NCBI GenBank assembly: GCA_963921825.1
Contig: OY997592.1
Location: 57,866,336 to 57,930,335 of the forward strand
Direction: 5' to 3'
Source: Erodium maritimum
Lineage: Eukaryota; Streptophyta; Magnoliopsida; Geraniales; Geraniaceae
Length of the DNA stretch: 64,000 nt
Position numbers and translations under genes: made by a program. Shown in pieces: positions 44,207 to 54,704 of the stretch. Below the pieces are notes generated by a model, which did no database searches, was not told the DNA's origin, and saw only the letters and a list, made by a program, of their open reading frames with translations. Each line of letters begins with the position of its first letter. Position 1 is the first letter of the stretch.

Positions 44207-45858
44207 GATAGGGTAAATTACATTAACATACCCCGAACTACAGTCGTTTAACGGTTTACGACCCCAAAGTTCATTCGTAACAATCGCCTACCCCGAACTA
44301 ACCAATAATTACGACACTACCCCCTCCCATCCACTTTTCCATCCAATCACTGTTCATTTTTTTTATAAATTCCGAAAATACCATTGTTTTTATTATGACC
44401 TTAAAGTCAACCCTTTCTTTTAAATACATATCTTTTCATATATTTTAAATACCATTACATATCTTTTCTTTTATATATCTATTTCTTTAAATTTCAATTC
44501 TTTAAAAAAAAATTATTTTCACTTTTTGTATAACTCTTTCTAATTTTCATAAATCATTTATTTTTAATCTTTAAAAAAATACATTAATTATTCTTCTTAT
44601 TCACTAATTATTATTTTTATAGTATTTATCTTTATTATTTTTTATAATATTTATAAGTATTGTTTTTTATAATATTTAATCTTTAATATTCACTAATTAT
44701 TTTATAATATTTATATTTTTTAATAATATTTCCAATTTTTATTATTAATTATTTTTAATATTCACTAAATATTCTAAAAATCTAAAGCTATATACGACCA
44801 TATCCCTTTACTCTTTTTGTTCATCTTCTTCATTTGTTTCCAGAGACAAAATGAGAGAAATCAAACTCATAGTATTTTTTATTTCAATCCCTCATCTATC
44901 ATTTTCAGATATAAAATTTGCAACCCTTTCATCTTCCATTTTTAGATGTGAAAGCTTGGAATATGTTTGTATTTTTTGAAACTAAAATTTGTAGATTTGG
45001 AGATAGGGATGAAAGCTTGCAATATGGAGATGAAAACTTCGGATTTAGAGATTAACGATGGCAACGATCCGTCTCTAACCATGCCATCGTCCACTGTTCT
45101 TCCCATGTTCTTTCCCTTGTTCATCATTTCCTTCCCATGTTCTTTCTAGATGGATAAAGATTTGAAATAAAAAGGAAAGAAAAAAATTAGAATGCAATCA
45201 GAAATTTGAGAATGTTTTGCTGCAATTTTTTTATAAGTTTTGTACGGTTGATTGGTTTGATCTGGTACCGAGGTCAGATAAAGAAGAAGAACAAATAATG
45301 AGTGATATTTAAGAATCAATGAGATGAGGAATTACTGAAATAATAAATAATATAAAAACAAGTAGAATTTAAAAAATATCAAACTAAAATGGTTTAACGA
45401 AAATTAGAATAAAAAATGAATTTTTAAAATAAAACTGATTTTTTAATTAAAAATATGAATTTTATAAAACGAAATCTGATTTTTTAAAATAAAATTGATT
45501 TTTGAAAAACAAAACGAAAATTTAAAACATTTATTTATCAGTTTATAAACATTTTAATTTTTGAAATATTAAATAAACAATATTAATAAATATTTGAAAA
45601 TAATTAGTTTATTTATGGCCTATTTAACAAGAAAAAATTAATTCTAGGGTATGAATGGTATGAGAGTGTAAATTCGGATAATACATAAGGGTATTTTCGT
45701 CATTTTACATAAAAATTAACAGCCATGAATGGAAAGGGGGTAACGTCGCAATTATTGGTTAGTTCGGGGTAGGCGATTATTACAAATAAATTTTGGGGTA
45801 GTAAACCGTTAAACGCGTATAGTTCGGGGTATGTTAATGTAATTTACCCTCGATGATA
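44207..45858. mobile_element. Non-autonomous Mutator-like element with about 110-bp TIRs
   Basis: Element proper 44211-45849. Both ends read GGGTAAATTACATTAACATA CCCCGAACTA inward and match for about 110 bp with some gaps. Nine-base target duplication TTGATGATA / TCGATGATA (44202-44210, 45850-45858), 8 of 9 identical, the size expected of Mutator. The interior is extremely AT-rich with no gene. It landed just beyond the right target duplication of the retroposon at 42974-44182, so it is younger than that insertion. Confidence 0.85.
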
Positions 45859-46369
45859 CGTAAGTGTATGATAAATGAGATTATTTAGATGACATGACAG
45901 CTATGTCTTGAATAAAATAGTTATATTAACATTCACCTTGTAAGGAATCTTATAGTTCATGTTAAGATGTATATTTCATTATATAGAAGATTTAATGCGG
46001 AAAAAAACACTCTTTATCAGAATTCTTGAATAAACTATTATAAAAATATATTGAAAAACAAGGTTAGAATTGCGAAGTTGAATTAACTTCAACCTTGCTT
46101 TCATGATTTCTTATACGAAATGCATCACAGAACTATAAAGTATATCGAATAGATGGTTATGTTTGTGGTTATATGAACAAAGATGATGAAGGCATTTGTA
46201 ATCTATGCGTAGGTGAGAAATTATTGGGTTTTTATGACTTGTCTATTTCCTAATTATTTTTGTTTAATTCTGGTTTCACGTTACTACACAGCAACAGCAA
46301 AAGTTGGAACTTGTGAGCAAAAGTTGGAGCTTGTGTTGGCGTTTGGTTCACTTAATAAATCTCAACAAA

Positions 46370-46680
46370 GGCGCTGAGGACACAATTATACACTAACACT
46401 TTTTTTAACACTTTACAGACTGGGGATGCTTTGGATAACATCCAAAAACCATAAAGCGTTTATTAATTTAATGACATTATTATACTGTTAACGGAAACGT
46501 GGATTAATTATTTATTGAGTCCCACTTGTCTAATAATAGAAAGCAGATCATCAACTACGAGCAACAAAAAGAAAAATAATAACGCATTTTATCGTTTATG
46601 GGGAAGGCAAGTCTTCCTAATTGGACCACCGTGGACTACCTCAGTAACTCAACTTTGACTCCAAGATTTATTGTGTTTTA
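46370..46680 (-). repeat. Diverged duplicate of the carbonic anhydrase upstream region
   Basis: Conserved in order with 39360-39640: GGGATGCTTT, AAGCGTTTATTAATTTAATG (against AAGCGCTTATTAATCTAATG), AACGTGG, TTAATTA, ACTTGTCTAATAATA, then AAGTCTTCC...ACCACCGTGGACT. Orientation is the same as the gene. Only the distal upstream sequence is kept; neither a TATA box nor exons follow. Confidence 0.75.
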
Positions 46681-46843
46681 GTTTTAAGCACTAATGAGAA
46701 GTATATACACTGCCCTGATCCAGTTTTTGCGGACTCCTAGGGTTTGGTGATCGTCGTCTTCGATGATAGGCTCCTTGGAGGAACAACTATCGTTTGTCTA
46801 ACTGAAACAAGATGAGGAGGTAGAAATATATATGTAAGGGATG

Positions 46844-47063
46844 AAGAAGAAGATTGAATCAAACTTTCAAGAAATTCGAAGTTGCCTAGAAGGGAATTTT
46901 TTTGACGAATCGACAAGACACCAAAGGAGGAAAAGGAAATATGTATACTAGGAAGACGACTTGAATCAAACTTTGAAAGAAGTTTGAAGTTTTCATGGCA
47001 GAAAAGTTTTGTCCGGTCGGTCGTACCCCAAATGAGGAACAAATATGCGTACGGGAAGACTGA
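46844..47063. repeat. Two diverged tandem units of about 110 bp
   Basis: Units at 46844-46952 and 46953-47063 share TTGAATCAAACTTT.AA, GAA.TT.GAAGTT, and AGGAANNAAATATG.GTA near their ends. Confidence 0.6.
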
Positions 47064-47509
47064 CGCTCCATGACTTCACTTGTGAAAAGAGGACACGACA
47101 AATACACCGATCAATAAGTACGTAGTCATCGAAAATTAGTTTGGATACCTCAAAACATATCTCTCTGGAAATCTCTCAAAGTTGCGTATAAAATGAACTC
47201 TTCCTTTTCCAAGTGCTAAGGTTGTATTTATACAAGTTAAATTTAGCCTAACTATTCTAAATCCAACTTCCTACTGATGTGGATGCAAAATGGATCAGTT
47301 TTTGATATTCATAAGCTCACATCTAGAGCTTTTCAGTCTCGGGTTAGTGTCTTTTAATGCATTTCTTTCTCCATGCGTGCAAGTTTAAATTTTTAATTTG
47401 TGTCGAGTAGCTTTATTTATTTTTATTTTTAGTACTTTATGCACTGATATCACCAATCTCCAAGTTTGTTTTCTACAAATCTTGAAGAGGTTGAAAGGAA
47501 CACCAGAAG

Positions 47510-49305
47510 GCAGAGGAGACCAGAAACTATGGACCCTCCTAACGGAGACGGCCTGACAGGCTCCTCTCAATCGGCGGATAGTTAACCATTTTTGTCCCCA
47601 ACCTAGCTTCCGCCCCAAGTTACGCTAGGATATTGAACGTTCCCACCTCTATCAATCCGCCTCCATTGATAAAGGATCCGGCTCGGGGGAAGGCTCCAAT
47701 GGTATACACGGAAAGGGGGGAACTGGGCCTGAAGGAGCTGAAGGCTCTATGTGATGGGCTCATCGTCCCCAATGGGGATTGGGTGCCGGTGATTCCGGCA
47801 CTCCTCTCTGCTCCACCATGTATGGTGCACCGCGGTAAAGCTTTCAAACCCAAGGGCACCGGGACCGCCCCAAAAATGCCGGAGTTGCTGGTGTCACCAG
47901 ATTCCAACTTGTTCAATATTCAGGATGGTCTCTCGGCATGCTCGCTAGATGAGGAGGTGGTTGAGGTCCCGTACCTTCCGGTAAGCCCGTCGGTCCTCGT
48001 CCGACAAAAAATTTCCATGTTGGGCAAACTATGGACTGCCTAGCCACCCCGCAAGGAAACCCTACTCCAGATAATCTCTTAGGCTTAGGGGAAGACGGTT
48101 GAGGGGTTGGTCATCAAGGACATCGTGGCAGGGCTGTTCGAGTTCTATTTCAACACGGAGGCGACACGGTTATGGGTTTGACATACGAGCCATGACTATG
48201 GAGCCTCCGGCCCTGGACCGCCTATAGCTATGGGTGCACGCCCACGGCCTCCCAGCGGTAGTGTGCACAAAGACCACGTGAGAGACTATCGGATCCACAC
48301 TAGGGCTATGTGTCGATGTCCCATGTGACCAATGAGGTATCTATTGGGGTGCGAAGTGAAAGTCTGTTTTTTGGCACCTCGTGGGGCGCCCTATCCGCCG
48401 CTAGCTCCTACTTTGATTTTGGGAATTTCCCGAGCCGGTTTGTGTCACTCTTACTTATACCAAACTTCCCATGTTTTTTTAATTGTGGTCTGATTGGTCA
48501 CATGATGGCTGACTGTGATCGGGAGTTGGTGGGTAAGCCAAAACTAGACTCATCCGTCCTGGATTATCAAAAGGAACGCCACCCCGAAGATGTATGCGAC
48601 AAACTGGAACGATCAGACTCCTCGTCGACCAGTGTCCTTGACTTCTGCACCTCAGGGTCCTTTGTCTCATGATAAGGGACCAATTATATCCTCGGCTACT
48701 GCACCTAGGGGGTCCTCGACGGGTCTCCCAACCGCGGGTCGGTGATCCACCCTGGAAGAACTTGGTGATCGGCCAACCAACCAGGGGCAGTCTAGTTGAA
48801 CCTCCACGCCTGCCTGTGCCCAGAGATAGAATTGGATTTAGAGCTGGAGCTGAGTCTAGTAATGGAGCAGGAGGTGAGCGAGTGAAACGAGGTTCTACTA
48901 CGGAACCCCGGAATGACTAAGACCGGGCTGAGAAGATGGCACAAATAAATGAATGAAAGGGATTCAGTGCTTTAGGGATTGAGCCTGGTAGGGGTCCGTG
49001 GGAAGAGCTCTACCTCCCTTGGAAACTGGTGTCAGCAGGTTCGGTAGCATCCATCAGAATAAGCAGCAATTAGGCATGACTTTGAGCAGTAGACACCGGT
49101 TTCATTGTTATTTACTTTTTGTTTTCCTTTATGGCGCCCCAACATACCGATTGTGTCGGTTTTTTGTCACAAAGTTATGAGTAGAAAGACTTTCGGAGCT
49201 CGATACATTGTAATAGCTCTTCTACTACAGTAAGGGGTTTCCCTGATGCATATCCTTTGTCAGATTAAAATTTAAATTAATGAAATTACAGCTTTTAATC
49301 AAAAA
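47510..49305 (+). mobile_element. Decayed LINE (L1-type) with ORF1 only
   Basis: It starts near MDPPNGDGLTGSSQSAD, contains ORF1 pieces (see next entry) and runs directly to a plant-LINE-like 3' region ending TTTTAATCAAAAAAAT at about 49305. ORF2 is lacking, so it is internally deleted or a non-autonomous derivative. A target duplication was not identified with confidence. Confidence 0.65.
47522..48920 (+). pseudogene. LINE ORF1 relic: DUF4283 region and zinc knuckle
   Basis: Open pieces at 47633-48043 (ending QKISMLGKLWTA, the usual entry to the DUF4283 region), a piece at about 48085-48180 reading GLVIKDIVAGLFEFYFNTEA, and 48310-48672, which ends in FNCGLIGHMMADCD, a CCHC-like knuckle with one ligand doubtful. 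48669-48920 is a basic, Arg/Pro-rich tail. Several frame changes and stops separate the pieces. The normal product coats LINE RNA; this one cannot be made whole. Confidence 0.7.
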
Positions 49306-49955
49306 AATATTAAATAAGAATTGATTTTGAAAAAAGGTTTTCAAATTACCTTAAAAATTTTTGGGAAATTTTCACTTTAACACCCTACCAAACATTTAAT
49401 TTCACTTTGATACCCTGACATAAATATTTATCACTTTCATACCCTAACCAAACTTTTAATTTCACTTTCATACTCAGCCGTCAGATTCTGTTAACTTTCC
49501 ATCCAAAATAGGTAAAATGTCCATAATACGCCTAACTATTACTCAAATTTTCAAACTCATGCCATTAGTTCAAAATTTGAAAATAAGTGAAATGACAATA
49601 ATACCCTTCATTGTTAGGGTGTTAAACTGAAAATTTCACCATTTTTAAAATAAAATCAGTTTTTATTTTCAAAAATTATGTTTTTATTTTTATAAATTCA
49701 GTTTTTATTTATAATTTTTTTTCTTTCAAAAATTCAGATTTTAATTTTTAAAATACATAAAAATCAGATTTTAATTTAAAAAATATATAAAAAATCATAA
49801 TTTATTTTAATTACTATATTTAAATCAGAGTTTAATACTTTTATTATTTTTTGTTTAATTCGTTCCATTTTTTGTTTTAATCTCTATTTGTGCAGGTAAT
49901 TATCCAGTCCCACTAGATCTGGAGGATGAAGATGAAACGTAGATCCTCCCACCAG

Positions 49956-50055
49956 CTCCGACCTCCTCTCCGCGCACCCGCTCTGACCTCCGCTTCGCGC
50001 ACTCGCTCCGACCTCCACTCCGCGCACCCGCTCCGACCTCCACTGCAAACCTTAA
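49956..50055. repeat. 25-bp tandem repeat in the MULE interior
   Basis: Four units of CTCCGACCTCC(A/T)CTCCGCG CACCCG; the compositional contrast to the AT-rich surroundings suggests captured gene DNA. Confidence 0.75.
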
Positions 50056-51147
50056 TCCCCTAAAACCTCGCAGCAAACCGGAGCTCTTCCCAAGCAAACC
50101 AGAGCTCCGGCAGCTCATCCTCGCTCCGGCCCTCGAGAAGGTCGGTGTCTTTCATGTCCGGCAAGGCGTCTGCACCAGAAAAGCCGATCTCAGCCAAGAA
50201 ATGGAATAGAGGGTGGTGGCGGCTGCGATTTAGGGTTGGACGGGGCCGAGTTGAGAGAAGAGAGATTTTTTCGGATTGTTTGTGAAATTGATGATTTTCT
50301 GATGCATTTGTGAAAATTGAATTTGGTTTGCTCTTCATTTGTTGATGCATCTGTACAATTTGAGCTAGATGGGTACAAGGTTGAAGAAGTTGTTCTTGGT
50401 GGAAAAATGAAAAAAAAAATGTATTAGATATTAATTTAAAATAAAAAATATTTAAAAAATGAAATGATTTTTGTATAGTAGTAAAAAATAAAAGACTGAT
50501 TTTTATATACGTTTGGGTGGTAAAATGATAAATAAATAAATAAAAATAAATCTGAATTTATATTTCTTATATAAATAAAATTTAATTTTTTTAAAAAAAT
50601 ACAAATGATTTTTGATAAATAAAGCTGTTTTTTAATAAAAAATTATTTTTAAAAATAAAAACTGATTTTATAAAAAAAAACTAATTTTTATGAATTTTTT
50701 AAATTAAAATATGAATTTTTGAAAATAAAAATAATTTTCATAAAGAAAAACCAAATATATATAAAAAAACTGATTTTATTTTAAAAATGATGAAATTTTC
50801 AGTTTAACACCCTTAGAGCATCCACAGTCATCTCGCCGGCTGCCGGCGAGATGGCGCCGACGAGATGATAAAAAATATAAATTTTAAAGTATCTCGCCAG
50901 CTCACCGCCAGCGATGTCTGCAGTGGAGTATTATTGCTGGCTAGGAGCCGCCGGCGAGATGGAGGAAAAAGCAATTAAAAAAAAAGAAAAAAATGCAACT
51001 TAACCACACAACTTTATTATAATTATACATATACCACACGTACGATAATTAAAACATACTTAAACGATAATTATACCTATAATTAGCACGCAGATAGTAA
51101 TTTAATGCATAATGAAACGATATCTAATTTTATTACATGATCACGAT

Positions 51148-51537
51148 CTACAGCTCGTGAACGTACTGCAGGAATTTGTGATGGTCTCGAACGATCTCCC
51201 ACCGAAACATCTTCGTGAAATGGGTGCCATGGTTCGTGTGGTGGGCAGCGGCTGCTTGAGAGCGAAGGTAAGTCTCGGTACTTCCCGGCGAGGCGTTATG
51301 AACTGCTGCACGGTAGCACAGTTCATACCGGTGGATTTTCCTAGTGAGATCCTGCCAGTGGTCTCGACACTATTTCTAGGTTCTCGGCGGGGAATTGGCC
51401 GGAGCACCGTGGACAAAATTGGCATAGACTACCGTCCAGTACCTATGATTTGGGCCCGGTCGGGCGTCCTGCAGCCAACATAGGACCAGCACCATCTCTT
51501 CCTCGTTGGTCCACGGGTATGAGCCTACGCCGGCCAT
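51148..51537 (-). pseudogene. SANT/trihelix protein 2 of the PIF-type element, broken
   Basis: From ATG 51537 the minus strand reads MAGVGSYPWTNEEEMVLVLC then WLQDARPGPNHRYWTVVYAN, CRDHWQDLTRKIHRYELCYR and ends WEIVRDHHKFLQYVHEL with TAG, 129 residues. Two in-frame stops lie at about 51380 (sequence TAGAAATAG). It is a shortened relative of the neighbour at 51794: the WT.EE, W, YW and CRDHW positions of the SANT/trihelix fold agree. Its own TATA box lies 97 bp upstream. PIF SANT proteins bind element ends and assist the transposase; this one would be non-functional unless the stops are bypassed. Confidence 0.75.
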
Positions 51538-51633
51538 TGGTGCTTCGAAGAAGGGGAGGAAAATGGAAGAACAAAGGTTTGGGAGATAGAGAGAGAATTG
51601 GAGAAAAGGTGTGAAGAAAGGAGGAAAGGGAGG

Positions 51634-51641
51634 TATTTATA
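51634..51641 (-). promoter_or_regulatory. TATA box of SANT gene 2
   Basis: TATAAATA on the minus strand, 97 bp before the ATG at 51537, followed by a CT-rich leader. Confidence 0.5.
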
Positions 51642-51793
51642 GGCCAAAACCGCCGGCCACAAGGGGGCATTTTGGTCTTTTTGTGGTGGTGGTGGCATTA
51701 ATGGCACACATCCCAATAAATGGACAACTCATAATGTAAAAAAAAAGTACTTCTTTGACCAAATTAAAAAAATTCATTAAAGTAATGAGAATT

Positions 51794-52346
51794 TCACTTG
51801 TGTTCTCCTTTCACAAGATCCCACCAGTGTTTCCATGTGAATGGATGACCATAAGCCTTTATGTATTGCTCCTCGGTCAACTTCATGATTCCCGCATCGT
51901 TCCGGCCGCTCTTGCGGTCCCTGCAGTTCTTCACAAACAGCCCTTGGAAGAACATCACTTTGGTATTCGTCCCCAGCCAGTGGTCTTTGCACTGCTTCCC
52001 CGACCTCACCGTATCATCCGGGCCCCGAGTAGATTCCAGTTCCTCAGCGATGGCCCCCCAGTACTTTAAATTATGCTTCTGGTTGCCGTGCACTGAGTCG
52101 TACGAGTGGTGCATCCAAGCTCGAACTAACCTGCAGTCCTCCTCGTCGGTCCACAAGACACGCTTTGCTTTGGCCTTTGACGGACGGACGGACAGACGAA
52201 CAGACGTCGGCAGGCTCGGAAATGGGTTGAGAGGATTGGACAGTCGGGTTGGGGGAAAAGCAAGGCTCCAAGAACTCGTGGGACAAATTTTCATCCGTCA
52301 CCGACCTATAGTTGAGAACCCACTCGTTGAGATCGAAAGAAGACAT
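51794..52346 (-). pseudogene. SANT/trihelix protein 1 of the PIF-type element, one frameshift
   Basis: Start MSSFDLNEWVLNYRSVTDEN at 52346. Near 52180 a one-base shift moves the frame to KRVLWTDEEDCRLVRAWMHH SYDS, then KYWGAIAEEL, GKQCKDHWLGTNTKVMFFQG and the end FTWKHWWDLVKGEHK. Except for the shift the protein of about 183 residues is complete. The DEEDCRLVRAWMHHSYD block matches DEDIRLIKAWMVNSYD of the relic at 10824, so the two elements are related. It has a TATA box 88 bp upstream. Known role of the family: partner of the PIF/Harbinger transposase in nuclear import and end binding. Confidence 0.8.
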
Positions 52347-52433
52347 AGCGAAAGAAACTGGAATACGACTTTTGGAAGTGTAGTAGAAGAGAGAAATTGA
52401 GTGTGTGTTAAAAAAAATGAGTTTTTGGGTGTT

Positions 52434-52441
52434 TATTTATA
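52434..52441 (-). promoter_or_regulatory. TATA box of SANT gene 1
   Basis: TATAAATA on the minus strand, 88 bp before the ATG at 52346. Confidence 0.5.
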
Positions 52442-52941
52442 GGGGGGAAGTGAAAAAAAAAAATTAATGTTGCTGCCAGCGAACCAGGCCACGTGTCGCC
52501 AGCGTGTGGCTCGCCAACGGTCGGCGCGCCACCCGAGACGGTCAAAGTCCTCCTCGCCAGCGAGATCTGCTGGCGAGTTCGCTAACGGCTATCCAAGTCG
52601 CCAGCGAGCTCCTCGCCTCCACCTCGCCTCCTCCTCGCCGGCGAGATCATCTCGCCAGCTGCTCCTCTCCCACGACTGTGGGTGCTCTAACAATGAAGGG
52701 TATTATTGTCATTTCACTTATTTTCAAATTTTGAACCAATAGCATGAGTTTGAAAATTTGAGTAATAGTCAGGGGTATTATGGATATTTTACCTATTTTG
52801 AATGGAAAGTTAATAGAATCTGACGGCTGGGTATGAAAGTGAAATTAAAATTTTGGTTAGGGTATGAAAGTGATACAAATTTATACCAGGGTATTAAAGA
52901 GAAATTAAATATTTGACATGGTGTTAAAGTGAAATTTTTCC

Positions 52942-53156
52942 TAACTCTTTTTAATTTCCATGAGATGGAAACTTATATTCATACCACACGTGACCTTAAA
53001 ATCCGTTTGCAAAGGGTTAGTGTTCTTCTTTTAAACAATGTTCATGGCAAAATGTGTAATTTTGGCTCCAAAAGACCATGAAGCCCTTAAATGAACCCAC
53101 TAAATATTTGTTGGCTGGGAAAACTAAAGAAATATTGTTTTGCTTGGTAGTGGCGG
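52942..53156. other. No gene seen
   Basis: Short AT-rich stretch between the MULE and the hAT-like element. Confidence 0.4.
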
Positions 53157-53727
53157 TTGGGGGTGGGCAAAAAAACGAAACCGATAAAACCAACCACTAT
53201 CGATCGGAAACCGTACTGGAAAATCAGAAACCGGAAAGTTAACGGTTGGTTGCTGGCTCTTGACGATCGAACCGGAAAGTTAACGGTTGTTTGTTGGTTC
53301 TTGAAACGTCAAACCATCGGTTAACTGACTAAACTGTTACTGTTCATCATATACATGTGACTTCATAATAACCATTGATCTAATATAGATGAATGACCCA
53401 TGAGCACTCTTTTGTGTCACATGGATTGCTAACATAGAACACGATGACTTATATGTAATTTTTCTTTTGTTTTGGAGAATGTACTAATATGTTTTGGCTT
53501 GAAATAGAAAAATGTGTATGGCTATTGGTATCTAAATTTGTACTTACATGTAGTAAAATGGTTGGTTGGTTAAAACCACTAACCAACCGGTCAGGGAACT
53601 GGTTGGTTTCACTGTAAAAAATTGGTTTTTAGGTTGGGGTTGGTTCCAAGATATGTAAAACCGGTAATAACGGGTAAGGTTCGTAAATGGTTCCATTCAG
53701 TGGTTAACCACCCAATGCCCACCCCTA
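53157..53727. mobile_element. hAT-like non-autonomous element
   Basis: Ends GGGGTGGGCAAAAAAACG and, inverted, GGGGTGGGCATTGGGTGG, typical of plant hAT termini. The interior is full of AACCGGT/AACCAACC words reading in both directions. The flanking 8-mers GTGGCGGT and GTTGCGAC agree at 5 of 8 positions, a weak target duplication. No transposase frame. Confidence 0.6.
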
Positions 53728-54402
53728 GTTGCGACAGTTACAAATATTAAAGGGGAATGAACATCTATTTTATGTATGGGTGGTTATTTGGCAATGTAAA
53801 GAAGATGTCATACCTATTAGAAACCACTCTTATTCTAAAAATTGTATGAATCAATTCTAGACATACTCTCTTAAAATACAACATTTACCATAAAACCACA
53901 TCATCACCTTAATCCCACCAAAAATTCACGCCACCTCCATCCTTTCTCACTCAAGTAAGAGCATAATAGTAATAACATGGTGTCATGTGGACAAGTGTCC
54001 ATTTTTTTTCTTCACTCACTCCCTAATTTAATCATTCCCGTTTCGTTTCAACTCCTATTAGCTTCAAAGTTGCACCAATATTTTTCTTTTTCCAAGAGCT
54101 TTATATCAAGATCAGTCATGAATATATTTTGAAGCACAAAATAAGAAATTATACCGGGGTGATAAAAATAATGTTTAGTGTTAATAAATCTTCACTAATT
54201 AATTTTTTATATCGGCGTATCTAACAAGTGCTGAATGTTGATAAAAAAAACATGTACTGAGGTGATAAAAAAGTATACAAATTTGATAATAAGTGTGATA
54301 AGCTAGAGTTTAGTGTTGATAAAAAACATGTGATGGGGTGATAAAATAAATGTAATTTAGTGATAAACATTGTGTTTAGTGTTGATAAAACTTGTGCTTA
54401 GT

Positions 54403-54704
54403 TTGTTGAACCCCTACAGCATGATGAGGCTGAGGAGGATGTCGAGGATAACGAGAATGAAGTTTTTCCGGAAGTGTCTTCAGGAAATTCAATTCCTGTT
54501 TCGGTTTCAAACCGATTTCTTTGCTTGAATCCGGATAGGGAGTAGGCGAGGTTGTTTACTTTCCTGTTATGTATTTGTTTTTGTTTACGTTTTTATGTGT
54601 TTCGGTTTGGGGAAAAGGTCCTTTTCAATGACCGTTTTTCTTGCATCGTTTTACGTTTTTGTAAAACGCTTGCCTAATAAAACTTTTTCGCTTATCAAAA
54701 AAAA
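54403..54704 (+). mobile_element. 5'-truncated LINE tail, 13-bp target duplication
   Basis: ACTTGTGCTTAGT at 54390-54402 and 54705-54717 flanks a 302-bp insert ending in poly-A. The insert contains an acidic open stretch (HDEAEEDVEDNENEVFPEVS) ending FLCLNPDRE then stop, and a T/G-rich 3' region (TTTTACGTTTTTGTAAAACG hairpin). Confidence 0.8.

Larger units (their letters stand above)
45859..47509. other. No gene; contains a carbonic anhydrase upstream-region copy
   Basis: AT-rich DNA. 46370-46680 matches the upstream region of the carbonic anhydrase gene; 46844-47063 is a two-unit tandem repeat. The stretch at 45870-46360, where coding sequence of a second carbonic anhydrase would be expected, shows none. 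Confidence 0.5.
50816..52687. mobile_element. PIF/Harbinger-type element with two SANT genes and no transposase
   Basis: TIRs GAGCATCCACAGTC and, inverted, GAGCACCCACAGTC. Target triplet TTA (50813-50815) against TAA (52688-52690). The intact left TIR of the surrounding MULE shows the empty site to be TAA on this strand, so the left copy has one change. Both ends are crowded with CTCGCC(A/G)GC boxes in both orientations, more than 15 in all. Two minus-strand SANT genes (51148-51537, 51794-52346), each with a TATA box, fill the middle. No DDE transposase frame is visible in 1.87 kb. Confidence 0.85.
49363..52941. mobile_element. Non-autonomous Mutator-like element with about 300-bp TIRs
   Basis: The left TIR (49363-49665) and right TIR (about 50785-50815 plus 52691-52941) align along their whole length, for example AGCCGTCAGATTCTGTTAAC and TCAAATTTTCAAACTCATGC. 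The right TIR is split by the PIF-type element. Outer ends are GGGAAATTTTCAC and GGAAAAATTTCAC. A 9-bp duplication could not be settled. The interior is AT-rich, with a GC-rich insert at 49900-50250 that looks captured. No transposase. Confidence 0.8.

Noticed and set aside
46886-47107. Possible second carbonic anhydrase exons near the promoter copy
   Set aside because: No CSDSR or GHSxCGG motif in any frame between 45859 and 47500.
51148-52346. A DDE transposase inside the PIF-type element
   Set aside because: Both genes are SANT/trihelix proteins; no DDE-like frame found in the remaining sequence.
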